From Dermatemys mawii (lineage: Eukaryota; Chordata; Testudines; Dermatemydidae), in NCBI GenBank assembly GCA_007922305.1, contig ML677358.1:14104131-14168130 (forward strand): 64,000 bases of DNA, written 5' to 3'. The first letter of the stretch is position 1. The number at the start of each line of letters is the position of its first letter. The notes under the pieces were generated by a model that saw nothing but the letters and a program-made list of their open reading frames with translations, searched no databases and was not told the origin of the DNA. Positions 35,832-64,000 of the stretch are shown here, in pieces. Both the position numbers and the translations under genes were made by a program.

Positions 35832-36060
35832 GGCCAAGTCTACACTGGGAGGTGGGGGTCGACCTGAGACATGGAACTTCAGCTACACTATTCATATCTT
35901 AGGTCGACTTACCTGGGTGTCCTCATGGCGGCGAGTTGACCACTGACACTCCCCCGTCGACTCCGCTTCTGACGGTGGAGTTCCAGACGACAGGAGGAGC
36001 GCTCGGGCATCGATTTATTGCATCTACACTAGATGCAGTAAATCAATCCCCGAAAGATCG
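35832..36060 (+). mobile_element. Interspersed repeat (possible MITE) in PDGFRB 3'UTR
   Basis: Starts ccaagtctacactgggaggt and contains the words gtcgacctgagacatggaac and atctacactagatgcagtaa. The gtctacact and gtcgac words are seen in common reptile MITE-like repeats; exact family unknown. Confidence 0.5.
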
Positions 36061-37422
36061 ATCACTACCCGCCGATCCGGTGGGTAGCGTAGAGTTGGCC
36101 AAAGGTTGCTTGTTGTTTAAAAGTTGGTTTCCCCCATGTATTTGTACAGTCAAAGAGACAGTGAGTGGCAAGACCATATACAGCTCTCAGACAACTTCAC
36201 AACCTCTCTCTCTCTCGATGTCCCTGGACTGCCTGAGCTTGTGTTTATGCAGCCTGGTTACTCACCTAGGGCAAGAGGTTGCAATTCACGTGCGGGATCC
36301 AGAAGACACTGAAAGGGGAACTTGTACGAACAAAGTAACATCAACTTCACACTACTGCTTCCCAAAGATAAAACAAAGATTCTGGAGCCAGCTGGGTTAA
36401 GAGACTTTCCCAGCAGGTGAAATAGGATCCGTGGCACTAGAGGATTAATTAATAGTCATTTTCGTTCCTATACTGGCCCTGGCTAATGAATTAAGAGATC
36501 TTATTTGTTCCCTTTAAATGAGCGATATGGAGACTGTCTAGGCTTAGCGTCCACACAGAGGAAGATAACGCTGGATTGCGCTACTGTTGAAACACAGAGT
36601 CATTATCAGAGCATCCCTGATTCCTGGCAGGCCCTTAGGAACCCAGGGTGCTGTCATGGACAGAAGAAGGGTCAAGCCTATGACATCTCCTTGGATGTGT
36701 AGGAAAAGGGTGTGAATGCAGCATTGTGGCCCAGTGCCACAGGTACCTATACCATGGAGCTTGTGGTGCCGCATTCCTCTCAGAAAGGCAGGAGAGGACA
36801 AGAGGGGAAGAATGTAACTGGTTTCTCCTCAGCAGCCACCATAGCTCTGCTGCGCTTGAGAGAGAATCCACTCAGTATGATCCTGTTCTCTAATGATGGG
36901 GGCCTGGCCTATTGGCTTCCCGACACCCCACCAGTGAGTTGCAAGGAACTGGTCTGTTCAGCCCAGCCACGTATGGTAATAGGGCAGCTGTATTACAGCA
37001 TGGCAGAGACGCAGAACATCAAAGAGGCAGCTTCGGCCCAGATGGACCCTGAAATTCAGTGCCACCTGTTGCACCGGGGTGCGGGAAAGAGGCTGGGATA
37101 TCAAACAAGTGGAGTGAATGGCAGCATCTCCGCTGGAAACTCGCTGGAGCCCTGCCCCTTGATCTGGGAGCACTACAGGTTCACTGTGAGGAGAAGAGGT
37201 TTGTCTGTGAGGAGACCCCTCCTCGTCTCAGTAGTTTGAGCAATGGGGTGGAGTGTGGCAGTGAAGCTGGGGGAGGGGAAAGGTGCCTTTATAGTCCACG
37301 TTGTGCTGAGAGGTGGGGTGGAGGGTGGGATAAATGAGCACCCAACGAAGTCCTCCACCAAGTCTAGTTGCCCCACAGCTGGTCTCACTGGGGGGTACGG
37401 GGTAGCATCAGCCCTGCCCCTT

Positions 37423-64000
<26,578 letters not shown>

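Larger units (their letters stand above)
35111..37422 (-). other. PDGFRB: PDGFRB 3'UTR (proposed extent)
   Basis: About 2.3 kb between the stop codon and the first good AATAAA outside a repeat (35133-35138 on the minus strand). The length is similar to the roughly 2-kb human 3'UTR. It contains a repeat at 35832-36060 that supplies another AATAAA (36014-36019). The extent is inferred; no transcript data are available here. Confidence 0.45.

Noticed and set aside
36712..37239. 175-codon open frame on the plus strand opposite the PDGFRB 3'UTR
   Set aside because: No recognisable domain, no family likeness, poor hydrophobic or charge pattern, and it overlaps the antisense of an expected 3'UTR. 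Best explained as chance.

Overview
The window is vertebrate nuclear DNA, most likely from a turtle. The case for turtle rests on its repeats: CR1 LINE pieces, MIR elements, and several MITE/hAT/SINE-like families with cores such as agactaacacggctac and cacgaaagcttatgc. The clade call is an inference, because no database search was possible. All recognised genes are spliced and lie on the minus strand, so transcription runs from high to low coordinates. There are no bacterial-style genes, CRISPR arrays or operons.

Layout, right to left: positions 64000 to 37423 hold PDGFRB (platelet-derived growth factor receptor beta). All coding exons from Ig1 to the stop codon could be placed (human exons 3-23). 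A possible last 17 bases of the signal-peptide exon sit at the right edge. The mature coding part is 1077 codons plus stop, almost the human length. A 3'UTR follows to about 35110. From there to 21806 is an intergenic stretch with repeats only. Positions 21805 to 2545 hold the 5' half of CSF1R (macrophage colony-stimulating factor receptor): signal exon, five Ig domains and transmembrane exon. Its kinase half lies beyond the left edge. This is the conserved head-to-tail PDGFRB-CSF1R pair of class III receptor tyrosine kinases. From Ig1 to the transmembrane exon the two genes have matching exon phases.

The genes do not form a pathway with each other. PDGFRB acts in mesenchymal and mural cells on PDGF-B/D; CSF1R acts in the macrophage lineage on CSF1 and IL34. 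They sit together because of an ancient tandem duplication.

Introns and the intergenic region are rich in transposons, several with visible terminal inverted repeats and target-site duplications. The clearest is a 652-bp hAT-like element with a perfect 8-bp duplication. Other points are a perfect 26-bp-arm hairpin in a PDGFRB intron, a composite PU.1/IRF-type motif in a CSF1R intron, a broken CR1 reverse transcriptase, a DIRS-like retroelement fragment, and a 400-bp assembly gap. I saw no convincing new gene system.
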